DNA of 64,000 bases from positions 5,518,001-5,582,000 of the forward strand of contig CM036632.1 in assembly GCA_020746105.1 (NCBI GenBank). The letters are read 5' to 3'. Source of the DNA: Trogon surrucura (Eukaryota > Chordata > Aves > Trogoniformes > Trogonidae). The notes beneath the pieces were generated by a model, which worked only from the letters and a program-made list of their open reading frames with translations, did not search any database and was not told the origin of the DNA. This document shows positions 1 through 11,745 of this stretch, piece after piece (position 1 is the stretch's first letter; each line of letters begins with the position of its first letter). The position numbers and the translations under genes are program-made.

Positions 1-877
1 TGCCCGCAGATGATTTTGGTGGTCCTTCAGTCTTGGGACAATTTGTGGGCGTTGCTTGGATGCTTCAAGCCTTTGCCTGTTGCTCAAGAGCATTAACGCA
101 AGATTAAGGGAAACAACCCTCCCTATCCATAGTAACACTTCAGACTCACGCAATGGAAATACGAGCACTGGAGGCTGGAATAATGTGATTGAAAGCCTGG
201 TTATCCAGGAGATGGCTCTGTTTCCAAACATCTTTCATGCTCCAGGGAAAAAAGATTGCTTGTCTTTACATCTGTGTCACATTCCTGCAGTTCTGTTATT
301 TGAAAGCCCCTTTTACTTCCTTGCTGTTCCGCTGCTCCACGCTGAACCAGCATTTCATTCAGCTCCAGCACAGTTGTCTTTAAAGGATTGTTTTCATAAA
401 GTGGACATCAGAAAATGAAGTAGAACATGAAAAATATGCCAATAAAGCCAGGGCAGACCCTTGCTATCCTGGGAGAGGAGGTCCAGGGCACTCAGAAGAG
501 TGCACAGGGGAAGAGCCTGGTGTGATTTTTGAGCAGAGCAAGTGCCTTTGGGACTTGCTACAGGAGCTCGAGGAGCAGAGAGAAGGATCTGGGGAAGGTT
601 TGCCTCGTTAGTTGGCATCCAGAGTGCTTTCAGGCCAAGAGCAATATATTTGCAGTGCCAACACTTCAAAACACTATTAGAGGGTGAGCAGGGAGGGGAA
701 GGATTGAATAGGAGTGGAGGCTTTTTAGAGCTTAATTTCCTTTGGAAGAAAAGCCCTAAAACAAACTCCACAGTCTTCTCCCATTAAAAACACAAATAAG
801 GCGGCGTGCTGTGGAGACTTGCCTTTATCTGTTGCCATGCAATTGTATTTTCATCCCCGCTGGCTGGCTAAAAGGGC

Positions 878-970
878 GTGCATTTTTCCCTCGCTGTCCC
901 CTGCCACCCCGCCGGCACGCGGCGGCTCCATTAGCGCAGGCTGACCTTTCGGCAAAGCCGCCTCGCCGAG
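878..970. other. short CpG-rich cluster
   Basis: About a dozen CpG dinucleotides fall within roughly 95 bases (for example gccggcacgcggcgg), against CpG-poor surroundings. It is too short for a classical CpG island. It could be a small unmethylated regulatory element or a young GC-rich fragment. No reading frame across it is recognisable. Confidence 0.45.
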
Positions 971-1040
971 GGGATGGGGGGCACCGGGCTTTGTCTCCAA
1001 AAACTGAGTTCTGGAGAATGGTAACGGTGTTAGAAACGTC

Positions 1041-4000
1041 TGTCAAGAAGAAAGGCAGCTCGTGGGCAGGAAGGGGTTTAGTTCAGCGTGGCGGTGTGTC
1101 CTTGTTTACAGCCATGCTCCAAATAGTCCTGGGAACCTGCGGGGCTTAGAGCTGGGTTTTTGCATCCCAAATAAGAAGTAAAGGAGGCCTGGATGGTGCC
1201 CTGTCCCATCTCGTGCTCCGCCTTACGCCACGTAGTTATTTGATAAACTGCTTTAGAAATGGGAAGAATCTCTTTAGGTGTTTATTAATTCTGTGTTTAG
1301 AGCTGTCTGCCTGCAAAGCTACGATATCGTTGTGTTGCAAGCACAGACTTTGCAGTGCAGGGAAGAGAGGGAGACAAGATACTGTAAGTAACGTAATCTT
1401 GAACACTATCACCGAGTCAAAATAGCATTTCCCTGAGTCTTAGCATCAGAATTTGAGCATAGAAAGTTACCGGCATAAGAGCAAAACAGCTTTGCTCCTG
1501 GGAAAGCTTGAAATCATCTGCTGCCGGTGGTGAAAAGCTCCTGTTTGTAGCGTCAGTGAACATCATTAGATAATAAACTGCAAAGCACTCTCTAATGCAT
1601 GATTGAATGTTGTCCACCCTGCATAGTGAATGACTGTAACTCCTGCAAAGAAATCTTCGCTTTGAGAGGGAACAAAGAAATATTTCTGGAGTGGTTTTTC
1701 TGTGTTTGTTTAATAACAGATGTTGGGTGCTGTTTCAGAGATTTAAATAGTGTTTGGTGTTTTGAGCTAGTAGTAGTAGTAATGATGTGCCAGTGGAAAC
1801 AAAACCATGGGCAGAGTGCAGGGGAGGTGATCAGACAGGGGATAAATTTGTCTATTAGATGCTTCTGCAGACCACCCCATGTAATTAACAGTGTGTGTTA
1901 CGTATGTTAATTGTATAGTCCTTAGGATTAATTCTTACATTAGACACTTGAGTGGTTTCAAAACCACGTTTTTTTTTTCTGGAAAGAGCCTAGTGGAGCA
2001 GTGATTCTGCTTCCTCTGACAAGCCATACAAGTTATGCCCCTGCTCTTGCTACCAGACCTCCCAGAACTACAGCCCGTGGAAAGTCCCAGTGACTCATTT
2101 TTTTATGAAACTCCAAAATAGATTACTTGGAAAAGAGGTAGACTGGAAGACTTATGCCTGATATTTATTGTCTTGTTCTAGAAGCAGAAGATAACTACTT
2201 TCTTTAAACTTCAGTGACACAGTGTATTTGTGTTTTTAAGGTGGGGCTATTTTGTGCATCTGAAGTTAATGACTAGCTCCAGCTCTGGCTGACATCACTT
2301 GGTTCTGGGAAGTGTTGTTGGTCTATAATTGCCATATGGAAGGGAAATGTGGCTAGAAGACTTTAATCATCATTTGGGGGGGTGGAGGGAGATGTCTTCC
2401 TGGTTGGGTCACGATTTATGACCAGTGTCACAGTCCTGAGTTCCAAACAGTTTGTGCCATATCATACTAATTGGTGAAATCCACCACCAATAAATGGCTC
2501 TCCTGAGGTTAATTTATCCTGTGTGAATGCTACCATCCCCACTGAGCTCTGTTTTGCTGCAAGCAGGCTGTTTGCATCAGGTAAGCCAGTGATTTTAAAG
2601 CTACCGGGGGTCTCTTTACACAGCCTTCACTGAAAACAACGTGGACATGCTGCAGGAGTGGTTGAGGATCTGAGCTTATTTCCTGCCTTGCCCCACGTCG
2701 AAACAGCTTTGCTGACAAGGAGAGGACATGTCCAAGTGCCCGTGGTGGGATCCCCTTTTGCTCGATGGCGGTTTATCTACCGGGGCTGAATCCTACGCGT
2801 AGGCTAACCTCAAGTGTGGTTGTGAGTTTTGCAGTCTTGTGTTGTAATCTTGGCGTTATCGGAAGAAGAAGTGGATCCTTTACTTAATCCTAATCCATAT
2901 TATGTGTGTGTGTAGGTGCTACAAGAGAAAGTTCATCCTCTAACGTCATTCCCTCTCTGGTCCTCAATGTCCTGCTTTTCACTCCAGCCTTCTGGTGTCC
3001 TCTGCCACTTCGTGTGGGTTATCTGAGGATAAAGCTTAGTTATGGGCTTCTTCCCAAGACTTGGAACCCTTGTGAAGGTTGTCTGAAATGGGGACTTCAG
3101 CCAGACATCTTCACTGAAGGGAAACACAGAGGAAGTCTTCTTGGAGGAGGGTTCTTGGGCAGCGCTTGCTGTAGCAGGACGTGGTGTTGGAGACCTTTAC
3201 GTGTGGTGTGCTGCCTTTGAAAACCCTTCCCTGAGCTGCAGGAAGGGCAAGCTGGTGGCTGGAGGAGCAGGCTGGGAAGGGCACCGAGCCATATGGTGCA
3301 TACGCGGTTTAAAAATAAACCGATGTTGACCGATCAAATAAATACCGCTTAGGTTTAAAATTGAGCAGCCAGTGAGGTCTGTTGAATATAAAACTGTTTT
3401 TACCTTCAAGAGAAGTTAAAATTCACAGTTGTAATGTTATAAATGGCAAGTTTTGCAGAGACCAGTTTGAGTCCACCAGACTGTGAGGGTGGCATGGGGC
3501 TGCCATGCCAGTTGGGTTGCGTGGTCCCACTCCCCTAGGGCATAAAACACGCCAATAAAATCTAGCAAAGCGAATTTTATTTCTCAAAAGCAATGGTCGT
3601 AAACTTGCCTACATCAGAAAATGCTCAGCTCTTCTTCTGTTAGACTTTATTTAATATGATACAATTTATTTTTATATTGTGTCCTTCACAGAATATCACA
3701 GAATTCTTTTTCAGATGCTGCTCCTCATAAACTAAAGCTGCAAGAAAAAAAAAAAAAATCAGCTGGGGAATGGCTGGAACAGGGGGAGCAGCTGGAGGGA
3801 TCTTGGGTGCGGAAGGGCAGCGTTAAGAGTTACAGAGTGAGATGGCAAGGACAGACCTGCAAGAGGAGAATGTAATTAAATAACAATCTGGGGGTGCCTG
3901 CAGCGTGACGTTGCATGGCAGGCACAGCGTTACAGAAATTGGGAGAAGCAGCTAGTGCAGGTGGGGGAGAATAAGGGTAATCGTGGCCTCTCTTCTTGGA

Positions 4001-6880
4001 GTGGAGAAAATAGCATTTCCTCTTCCCGTTACGGACCTTGCGTGAACAAGATGGTGCTGGCATCCCTCCTGTAGGCTGGAAGCAAAATTGAAGCAGTCTG
4101 TTGTTTAAATAGAGCAGGGTTGGTAAAAATGCAGTATCTTCCATAGCAATATTGGGTGGCATCTGTCTGAGGCATTCTGGCAGGGTCTGCAGAGACAGGA
4201 ATTCATGTGTAAATGCTTTATTCTGTGTGTGTTGGAGTGAGTGACCCCCCAAACATGTTACTAAGGGAAAGTAACCTTTGAGGGAGAGTTAGAAATTACT
4301 TCAGGCCTTTCTCAGAGAGAGAGAGATATTAGCAGGAATCACAACTGAATTAATGCAGCTACATGGCTTGTGGCATCTTTGAGGATGGGCAGAACAAATT
4401 GGTGTTTTCCTGGAAAAGGCTAGTGATACATTTAATTTCATGCTGCTTTTGGCATGCTAAGAACCACATTGTTTCCTCTGCTTTCCCTGGGGAAAAGGTT
4501 AAGCGTGGATTTGGTTTTCTTTGGTGTAGAGACTGCTTTTGCTATTGATTGACCCAGGTGAACTCGGAGCAAGGGCCAAAGCTGTGGTATTTCCAGGCAA
4601 CTGTGAACATTTTCAGATACAAGGAGCGTAAAAGCAATGGAGTAAAAAGCAGTGACATTTTCAATATGAGACCAAAAAAGCCCAACTCATATTTTATTTA
4701 TTTATCCAAAATAGTTTGCATTATTCATTAAAGTTGATACAAGTGTGTGAAAATACAAGGTGTTTCAAGAAGCAGCATTATTAGGGGGAAGTTAATCATT
4801 TGGTGGTATTAATTTTGTAATAGATGTATAATTTTTTCAGAGAGGATTTTTTTTTCCCCATTAAACTCTTCAGAATGGGCAATTTTTGCACACACTCTTG
4901 GCCTGAATATGAAAGAGGTGGGGCAGTGCAATTTCCATGTATTTTCCTGTTCTCTCTTTTCTTCTCCTTTAATTCTTCCAGGCGAGCCAAACAGCCAGTC
5001 ATCATCCCTGACCAAGGCATAACCTGCCAGATCTCGCACTTATTTTCTCAATTCTTATTTGTTTCATTAACGGCCCAGGGATGAGGGACGCTTTGGTGTC
5101 CCTTCTCTGAAATGAAGGATGTTTATGGTGTGACTTTCCCCATCCGTGGCTTCTGCAGAGCACACCCTGCGACTTGCCTCGCCCGTCGAGCACAGGCATG
5201 CAAACAGGTGCTCTAAATACAGGGATTCTATTTTCAAATGCTGCCTTTTAAAGATATAATTAAACCTAGTTCTCCAGATGTTGTTTAAGATCTTAAAGGA
5301 TCAGGACATTCACTGTTCTGTAGGTGGTAGGTGTAAAATGGGTGCAAACAGTAATACTGTCATCAGAAACCTGCTCTGTTACTGCACTTCGATCCGTCCT
5401 GAGAGGATCTCTCTGTTTGGTGGCCTCTATGGCTGTGCCTTAAACATTGCTCTGAAACACGCTGAGTTGCACTCTGTGCAAATAATGACTTTTAAATCAA
5501 TTTTTCCTGACTGTGCTAGAAATTTGGCGGGAATTAGCGGTATTAGGTGAGGCTTAAGAATTAGCACAGTCACATCTTTCAGTTCAGACCTGGCGCAAAC
5601 AATGAGCTGCCTCTTAGCTTAACCTCTTTACTTGGTGGAAGAAATATTAAAAAGATTAATTGCTGTACCCAAGACAGTGCATATGCTGCTTGTGCTGTTC
5701 TCTGGGTGTGGGGAATCTGCAACACCAGGGCCATACGTGGGCAGACCCATGATGCAGAGAGGCTACTTGTGTACCCAGCACCTAAAAGTAGGCATCCTGT
5801 GCCATTTTGGACACCCCGGAGTGTCCGAGATGTTAGCCTGGGGCTGGCTGGCATGATGCAGAACCTGCAGGAAGTCTCTTCCTTGCAGAAGCATGGTGGG
5901 AAGCTGCAAATAGTATCCTAGGGCACCTCGAATGGCTTTGTTTCAGCAGTGGGATCACATCCTACGCTGCTTCTGGCTCAGGTTTACCTTCCTACTTTTC
6001 CATGAATCCTCCTCAGATTGTGGCCTCTTGGTTGTGTCAGCAGATCCCTCAGCCAAAAGCAGGGAAGTAGTCACAGTGTTCCGTGGTGTCCTGAGTTCAT
6101 CTGGGAATAGCCCCTGGCTGAATTGCTTCCACGGGATAAATACGGCAGGAGGGAGGCAAGAGCAGTTGTTGTAGCTGAGCTATTGAGGGCTGCAATTAAT
6201 TGGGCGTGAAGGAAGAGCACTCTCTGTTTTACAGTCAGGGTTCAATGGATCTTTCACTGGGGGCAGTTGCAAACTTCAGTATTCCTATCGTGTCTCTGTG
6301 GCTGCTTGGTTTTTTTTTTTCTGCCCCATCACCAAGCTAAAGAAACACTGTTGGGGGATTGCTGATGGAGGCACGGAGCAGCTGGCAAGGCTTTATAAAC
6401 CCTTCCCTGGCTGGTGCTGGCACATTCGGCTGCATCTGCGTGAGCTGTTACCAAGTTCAGCACCTTGTGCCAGTGGCTGATACTAGGCATCTCTAGCAAG
6501 GAGATCAGATTCTTTTCATGCAGCTTAATTCCTTCAGCCAGGACAGCTGACACGGTAATACACCAAAACTGCTGCAGGCTCTGGAAAGAGAGGGCCAGGA
6601 GGGATGGCGGGAGGAGGCGAGGGCACGCCATCAGGACTGAAGGCTTGCTAGTCCTCCAGTTAAACTGTACTCAAGAGTTTTTCCTTTTTAACCCCCAGTG
6701 TAGTGGGCGAAAGCCGTTGCCATCACTTGGCTACTCTTCTGAATCTGCACAGTTGTGTTCTAACTAGGGCAGTGCTGTTGGGTGGACGATGAGGCTGCAG
6801 CCCAGCGCGTGCTCGTGGTGGCCATTAGCGGTACCAAGGCCGAGAGATGAAACAGAGGAAAAGGCACTAACTCTTCATGA
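1041..6880. other. intron sequence without recognisable gene
   Basis: Ordinary AT/GC-mixed intron. Visible features are an A14 run at 3745-3758, a short (AG)n at 4314-4326, a T11 run at 6310-6320 and a G-rich stretch near 2376. A doubled cacagaat-type motif near 3686-3702 resembles a CR1 3' end on the minus strand, but too weakly to call. No splice-bounded coding segment was recognised. Confidence 0.6.
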
Positions 6881-7194
6881 ATAATGAAAGCTGTTCAAGG
6901 AGTTCATGAATTAGGGTGCCGTCCACCTCCGAGGTTATAAAAGTCAGAAAAGGCAGCCTCCGAGATGCGATAGGAAAAGGCAGATTTACTTTCCCAAGGC
7001 TATGCTGCATTTATTAGGAAAAAAAAAAATAGTGTTGCTGGACGTGTGCGATATATTAAAGGCAGTACTGTCTCTGACAGTGGCAAAATGTTATTTACAA
7101 CTGCAGCGTGGTCACTGAATTTTTACTTTAACATATAGGATTTTGTCCCTAACGGTTGCGTAGCCGAAAGGAGACTGTGAGAATATTGAGGTCA

Positions 7195-7262
7195 GAGCTG
7201 CCAATTAACCTCCTGATTTCAGAGCCTGATTACTTGATTAATCAAAGACTAGGCCCAGCTGA
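7195..7262. promoter_or_regulatory. TAAT-rich block, possible conserved non-coding element
   Basis: The block contains CCAATTAAC, TGATTAC and a perfect 12-base palindrome TTGATTAATCAA at 7234-7245, the sort of paired AT core bound by homeodomain or HNF1-like factors. The surrounding text (cagagctg, cagctgac) has E-box-like CAGCTG. Enhancer function is inference from composition only; conservation was not tested. Confidence 0.3.
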
Positions 7263-7837
7263 CATGGTGGGGAAAAGGTTGCAGCAATCCGAGGCAGGAT
7301 TGAGTTAATCACATGGCGGTGAGTTTGGTATGAATGGGATGGCAGGTGGCCAGGAAAGACACAGTCCTTTCAATCTTGTGAGAAGGGGCAGTGTGTGAGC
7401 CACAACCCTTTGGGCTTGTAAGCAGGGTTTGGATACTCTACTTGCATCGCCCAGCGATTGGAGAGTTCTCTCTATAGCAGTGTTTTAATGAACAAGCTGG
7501 TGGTGTTCCCCAAGACTGGCTTGTCCTCCTTGATAAAGTGAGATACAGCTGCGGGGAGACCCAGAGCAAAGGGAACACTTTGCTCGTACATCATCTTCAC
7601 CAGCCGCTCAGGAGGGTGGAGCCGAATTACCCGAAGGTAAGGAGTTGGCCAGTGTTAACTCTCCCTGCGTGGATGCTCTCGCTCAGAAGTAAAGGGACAT
7701 GTAGTTCCCTTTAACCATTAAAGAGTTCCTGTCCTTGCCTGGGGATTAAGCTGAATTGGATTAAGGCCAAAGTACTTCTGAGCAGGGGCATCCTCAGTGG
7801 CATTTAAGGCACTTTAACTTAACACATTGAATTATCC

Positions 7838-8205
7838 TGTTGTCCCACCCAGAGCGCCTAACTAAAGCAGTACGGAGGATAAGAGGAGACTCACATTCTC
7901 CTGCTGCACTTGCGGCTGCTCTGAGCTGAATCACAGGCAAGTCCATGGCCTCGCAGTTACCACCCTACATTCTCTGTACTATGCTTGGGAGGCCAATGGA
8001 AACACTTTTCAGCAAGTACTCGAGAAAAACCTCTTCCAGCACACTTAGGAAACAATAATGCTTTAGCACGGGCTATATAAGCCCAGCCAAAAACCTTCCT
8101 TTGTACCTGAGAAGTCACTTTGCACTGAAGTTTCTGCTGGACCCTGAACGAGCTAAAATAAAGACATACAGCCTACACGTGCTGCAATTCTGTCTCTGAT
8201 CACAG
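7838..8205 (+). mobile_element. LTR-like segment (possible solo LTR of an endogenous retrovirus)
   Basis: The segment has the promoter layout of a retroviral LTR. TATATAA is at 8074-8080 in ggctatataagcccagcc, followed 77 bases later by AATAAA at 8157-8162 and then a short tail ending near gtctctgatcaca. The left edge (tgttgtccc at 7838) is a guess based on the usual TG...CA ends. I found no matching target-site duplication and no retroviral coding sequence nearby. It may equally be a chance TATA/AATAAA pair. Confidence 0.3.
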
Positions 8206-8667
8206 CACAGACAAAGCTTTAAACCTTAGAATGACAGATATCTAAGTGAGGAAGTCTATTTATTTGCTGTTAGAAAGAGTCGGGGGTTTTTTTTCTAACC
8301 CTGGACTGCAGCGCTGATAAAACAGGCTGACTTGGGAGACATCTCTAGCGTATGTTAAAGTAAAGCCAATCTCTGTAATTAATGGGGGGATAAATTGAGG
8401 TTTAATTACTCGGAAGGCACCTTGGGTGAAAGATTCATGGTAATTGTTGTGTATCCTCTTGAAGGATTCACGGTACTGGCAGCTCCCTTTGTAGCAATAA
8501 AGCACAGGGTGAGTGGCAGGCAGTCTCCCAGGACCTCTCTTCTAAGGACTAGTCCAGTTAAGGTAGCAAATGCAAAGAGGCAGTAGTACTCTTCAGGCTT
8601 TTTATCACTTCCTGAATCTCAAGGGATTCCTAAGCAGCGTGTGTCAATTTGAGATCAAAGCACTTAC

Positions 8668-8800
8668 AGTCAAATCAAGAGTACGTTGGAGGCGATTTCC
8701 CTCATAGGCAGCTTCTTCCTGATGCAGCCATACAGAGGCGTATTTCTTACTATTTATCCACTTTCTTGCTTGGTGTAGCATAACACCCTTCTCTTGGGTT
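8668..8800 (-). other. candidate antisense exon, 133 bp
   Basis: On the minus strand, a pyrimidine-rich acceptor (tcttattttccatacag) is followed by one base plus 44 open codons, ending in ACT|GTAAGT, a strong donor. The peptide is polar and mixed (ARKWINSKKYASVWLHQEE, then AAYEGNRLQRTLDLT) and I do not recognise it. It lies about 330 bases before the MAD1L1 exon on the opposite strand. A 44-codon open stretch with both splice sites can arise by chance, so this is a weak candidate for a lncRNA or nested gene. Confidence 0.17.
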
Positions 8801-9086
8801 CTGTATGGAAAATAAGATGTGTGCATGTGGGGAAATGGATGCTATAGCTTTGAATTTTGTAGTACATTATTAAAAGGCTGGCTGAGCAAAGGAGAAATCC
8901 ATCCCACCAAGACAACGTCTGTTTTCATTATTCCTCAGTTTATCTTTTGATTTGCTGGGGCCAGGAGGAGAAGAATCTAGCTTGCTTATTTCCTTACTCT
9001 GCCTACTTAATTCATTTTTAAAAAAATATAATTAACCTTTTCAATTCACTTAGTTTGGCTAGCAGAGTAAATACAGTGCAGAGACT

Positions 9087-9131
9087 CTGCTGACGACATA
9101 TAACAAAATACCCATTTTCTTCCCTATATAG
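9087..9131 (+). other. 3' splice site of the MAD1L1 exon, with branch-point candidate
   Basis: The acceptor is a pyrimidine-rich stretch (cccattttcttccctatatag) ending in AG at 9130-9131. A branch-point-like CTGAC lies at 9090-9094, with the branch A about 38 bases before the exon, a normal distance. An immediately following AG at 9132-9133 makes a tandem acceptor. Using it would drop two bases and break the frame, so the first AG is preferred. Confidence 0.85.
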
Positions 9132-9322
9132 AGCTGAAGAAGCAAGTGGAAAGCGCAGAACTAAAAAACCAGCGTCTGAAAGAAGTTTTCCAGACCAAGA
9201 TCCAGGAGTTTCGCAAGGTGTGCTACACACTAACAGGGTACCAGATTGACATCACAACTGAGAACCAGTATCGGCTCACTTCCATTTACGCCGAGCACCA
9301 AGGAGACTGCTTGCTTTTTAAG
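9132..9322 (+). CDS. MAD1L1: MAD1L1 penultimate coding exon (MAD1 C-terminal domain)
   Basis: This internal exon encodes 63 whole codons plus two bases completing a split codon, from [19 protein letters not shown] to the last codon AAG. MAD1 is a coiled-coil dimer at unattached kinetochores and nuclear pores. It recruits MAD2 and, through its C-terminal RWD-like domain, supports mitotic checkpoint complex assembly. The peptide matches the start of that domain, about residues 604-666 of 718 in human by recall, with about four substitutions. The RLK motif that binds phosphorylated BUB1 is intact at exon residues 14-16. The exon starts in the last coiled-coil helix and continues into the globular part ([25 protein letters not shown]). 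Acceptor AG is at 9130-9131 and donor GTAGGT at 9323. A second AG at 9132-9133 could shift the start by two bases. The final exon was not found here. Identity is confident. Confidence 0.96.
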
Positions 9323-9328
9323 GTAGGT
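9320..9328 (+). other. 5' splice site after the MAD1L1 exon
   Basis: AAG|GTAGGT is a standard U2-type donor. The exon ends exactly on a codon boundary (phase 0). This agrees with the human protein as I recall it, where the next residue starts the last exon. Read-through into the intron would meet a stop at about 9392. Confidence 0.9.
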
Positions 9329-10302
9329 CCGTGCACCCCTTGCTGCACCGGCTTCTTTGGGTTCATGGTTTTCAGCTTTGCTCCTCCTCAGTGATTAGAC
9401 TGGAAAATCACTGCCCCTCTGCTATGTCACAGGGTGCTCCTTATGAAGGAAGTGAAGATCCTTTCTCTTTTTAAAAAATTACCTTAGAGGATTTGACTTC
9501 TGCTTTCCCACTTGATATATCAAAGTAAGGAGTAAAGAGAGGAGACTATGTATGTATAATACCTAAGGCATCTGGCCTTGCACTCACCTTTTTATATTCT
9601 CAGTTATATATGTCATGGCAATAAAACCTTATGTAACCGTCAAGGTTTCATCCTTACTTCACTACAAGATATATGTCCTTACTGTCTTTGCCATCGTCTA
9701 GCTTGTCTGTGTGTCATCATCTCGTCTTTATGTAAATTGGAATCCTTTTCGAGCAGCAACTCAACCTTGCGTGTGTGAAGTGCTGTTTATGTGAACAGCA
9801 CGGATGAGAGGCAGTAACAGTCTGTCTTCTGTCAGTCTGATACCTTCGCTGGTCTAGCTCGGTGGTCTGAGGCTGCGTTGTGGCTTGATAAGTGCTGTTT
9901 TTCTTCTGCCTTACCTTTGAGCTCGCACAGTTGGGCTGATGCATTAGAGAGCTCAGGTGTGACACTAGGATTGCCGTGCTGTCAAGGTCCATCTTTATAT
10001 TGGTTCAAGCGTCAACAGCCCAAGCTTGCAGGTCAATGGAAGAACTTCCTCCTTCTTGGTAGGGAACGCAACTGGCACTTAATCATACCTGCCTCCCACT
10101 GATCTCCCTGGGATGAGTGTCATGTAGGAGAGAAACATGAGGGTTTTGGAGGTGTTCAGTACAGAAGGAAGCTCTACAAGCAGGGACTGGAGAAGTTCTT
10201 TCTGCAGACCTACAGCTGTGTGCCGCATGTGGATTACTGCAATGTTGTTTCTTTACATAATAGGACAAATATTTTCCTGTTCTGCAACTTTAGAGCCTCA
10301 GT

Positions 10303-10348
10303 AAAAAAAAAAAAAAAAAACAACAAGCAAACCAATAAATAAAGCAAG
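10303..10348. repeat. A18 run followed by A-rich tail
   Basis: Eighteen A residues at 10303-10320 are followed by caacaagcaaaccaataaat. It looks like the A-rich tail of a retroposed sequence, but the bases before it are not a recognised element and I saw no target-site duplication. It may be a simple microsatellite. Confidence 0.6.
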
Positions 10349-10828
10349 TGAGGGTCAAGTACAAGACAGTACGTAGAATCCGTAGTAAAACTAGGAAAAT
10401 ATGCCCAAAGCAATTATATTGCTTGGCCTTGTGAGGGTTTTGGACTGAGGAAAAAATGGCAGCAAGAAAAGAAAGCTCATTGTCCAGGGAGGAGAATAAC
10501 TGTGGGTGCACTGCTGTTAGCTCTGACACCTGCAGAGGCCTGTGTTCACACCTGTAGTGCTGATTGTTCGGTGAATGAAACTTCAGCAGACTCCAGGAGA
10601 TGTCTGTTGGATGCCATGGCCAGACAGTACAGCTAGCAGTTCATTCTGTGTCATAGGAGAGACGGCATGCTTGGTGAAAGAGAAGAAAACATGAGAGAAT
10701 TGCAGCTGGCCACGTGAACAAGAACTGACTGGCATCTCAGTGGTTTGTAGATCAAATTCTCCTTCATGTCATGGCAACAGAAATAATTTACATGCGGGAA
10801 AGTGAATAATGATAGTTTCCTCTCCATA

Positions 10829-10887
10829 AGCACTCTTCCTGCTTTCTGTTCTTCACTCAAGTCTTTATTCCCAAGTATGCCCAGAGC
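10829..10887 (-). repeat. dispersed repeat, copy A (inverted relative to 12786)
   Basis: Read on the minus strand, this segment matches 12786-12844 on the plus strand at about 50 of 59 positions by eye. Both include cttggsaataaagac and end gaagagtgct. Similarity fades on both sides. The AATAAA core suggests the 3' part of an LTR or another retroelement; the family is unknown to me. Translation of both copies shares LGNKD...RVL, which explains similar short open frames. Confidence 0.6.
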
Positions 10888-11604
10888 ACGGAGGCAGGTA
10901 TCACCAGGTAGCGCAGATCTCGCAATTCCCACAGCCAAGGGTGGGTCGTGTGTTGGTTCGTGGAATTCCTCAGCCTCTTTTTACCTCACACATCTCTTAG
11001 GGTAGGAGAAGGAGATTTGCTGTTTAGAGCCTGGATAACAAAATCTCAGGCTCCTTCTCGCTGTTCAGCAAATCGTGGACGATTCCCACTGTCTGTGGCT
11101 TAGAATAGCAGTGGAATATAAACAACAAATTGTTTCCTTGCTGAGTCCAGGCAGCTGGTTCTCATGTATGTACCAAGGCTTGAATCTTGACTACAGCTTC
11201 CAGCGAGGTTGTGTGTTTATGCTGTGGAATTGCTGAGCCATAGCAGACTGTGGGTGTTTGTGTGCATTTCATTAACCCAAAGAAGTCACAAAGCAGGGAA
11301 TGCTATTTGTATCTATTCCATTCAAGCAATTTATGGAACAGGGTCTATATAATTAAAACAGAGAAGTCCCTTGGCACTTCACAAGCTTCTGTAGTTTGCC
11401 TGTAAACTTTAGAGCATATTTCAGTTGCGCTGCTTGTGGCTTTAATTTTTAGTGAGGCTTCAGTAGCAGGGATGCAGTAGGAATTACTGTAATGTAACCC
11501 CTTCAAAGCTAAATGAAGATGAAAGATGTTCTTGGTTTTCCGGACCAAGGTATGTTGTTACCGTAGTAGAGTTTATCTATATGCTGTGTGTGTCCAGCCA
11601 GTTT

Positions 11605-11745
11605 GCATTAATTGGAATTACAACTTCAATGAAAGGGTTAATCACAGTGCCATGCTGCGAATATAAATGACTGCATCTATAAATGAGCACTGAATTCCAA
11701 TGAGACCGTGTCAGTATTTATTGGTGATCCCTATCGATGCAACAG
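11605..11745. promoter_or_regulatory. AT-rich block, possible conserved non-coding element
   Basis: The block contains gcattaattggaattacaa, then aagggttaatcaca, two spaced ATAAATGA motifs (tataaatgactgc, tataaatgagcac) and agtatttattgg. These TAAT/ATAAA cores without simple repetition are typical of vertebrate enhancer-like conserved elements. There is no open frame of note. Function is inferred only. Confidence 0.3.

Larger units (their letters stand above)
1..9131 (+). other. MAD1L1: MAD1L1 intron, 3' part (upstream of the exon)
   Basis: This is the end of the intron preceding the recognised exon; its start is outside the window. I see no upstream MAD1 coiled-coil exon in it. It contains simple runs, a CpG cluster near 880-970, a TAAT-rich block near 7195-7260 and an LTR-like segment near 7838-8205. 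Open frames such as 56-418 (+) and 3830-4252 (-) have no recognisable domain. Confidence 0.85.

Noticed and set aside
3686..3702. cacagaatatcacagaatt, like the minus-strand CR1 3' end
   Set aside because: Too short, and the expected adjoining CR1 sequence is absent.
7550..7637. Open stretch ending CCCGAAG|GTAAGG on the + strand, considered as an extra exon
   Set aside because: No convincing acceptor, and the peptide does not match the MAD1 sequence expected just before the recognised exon.
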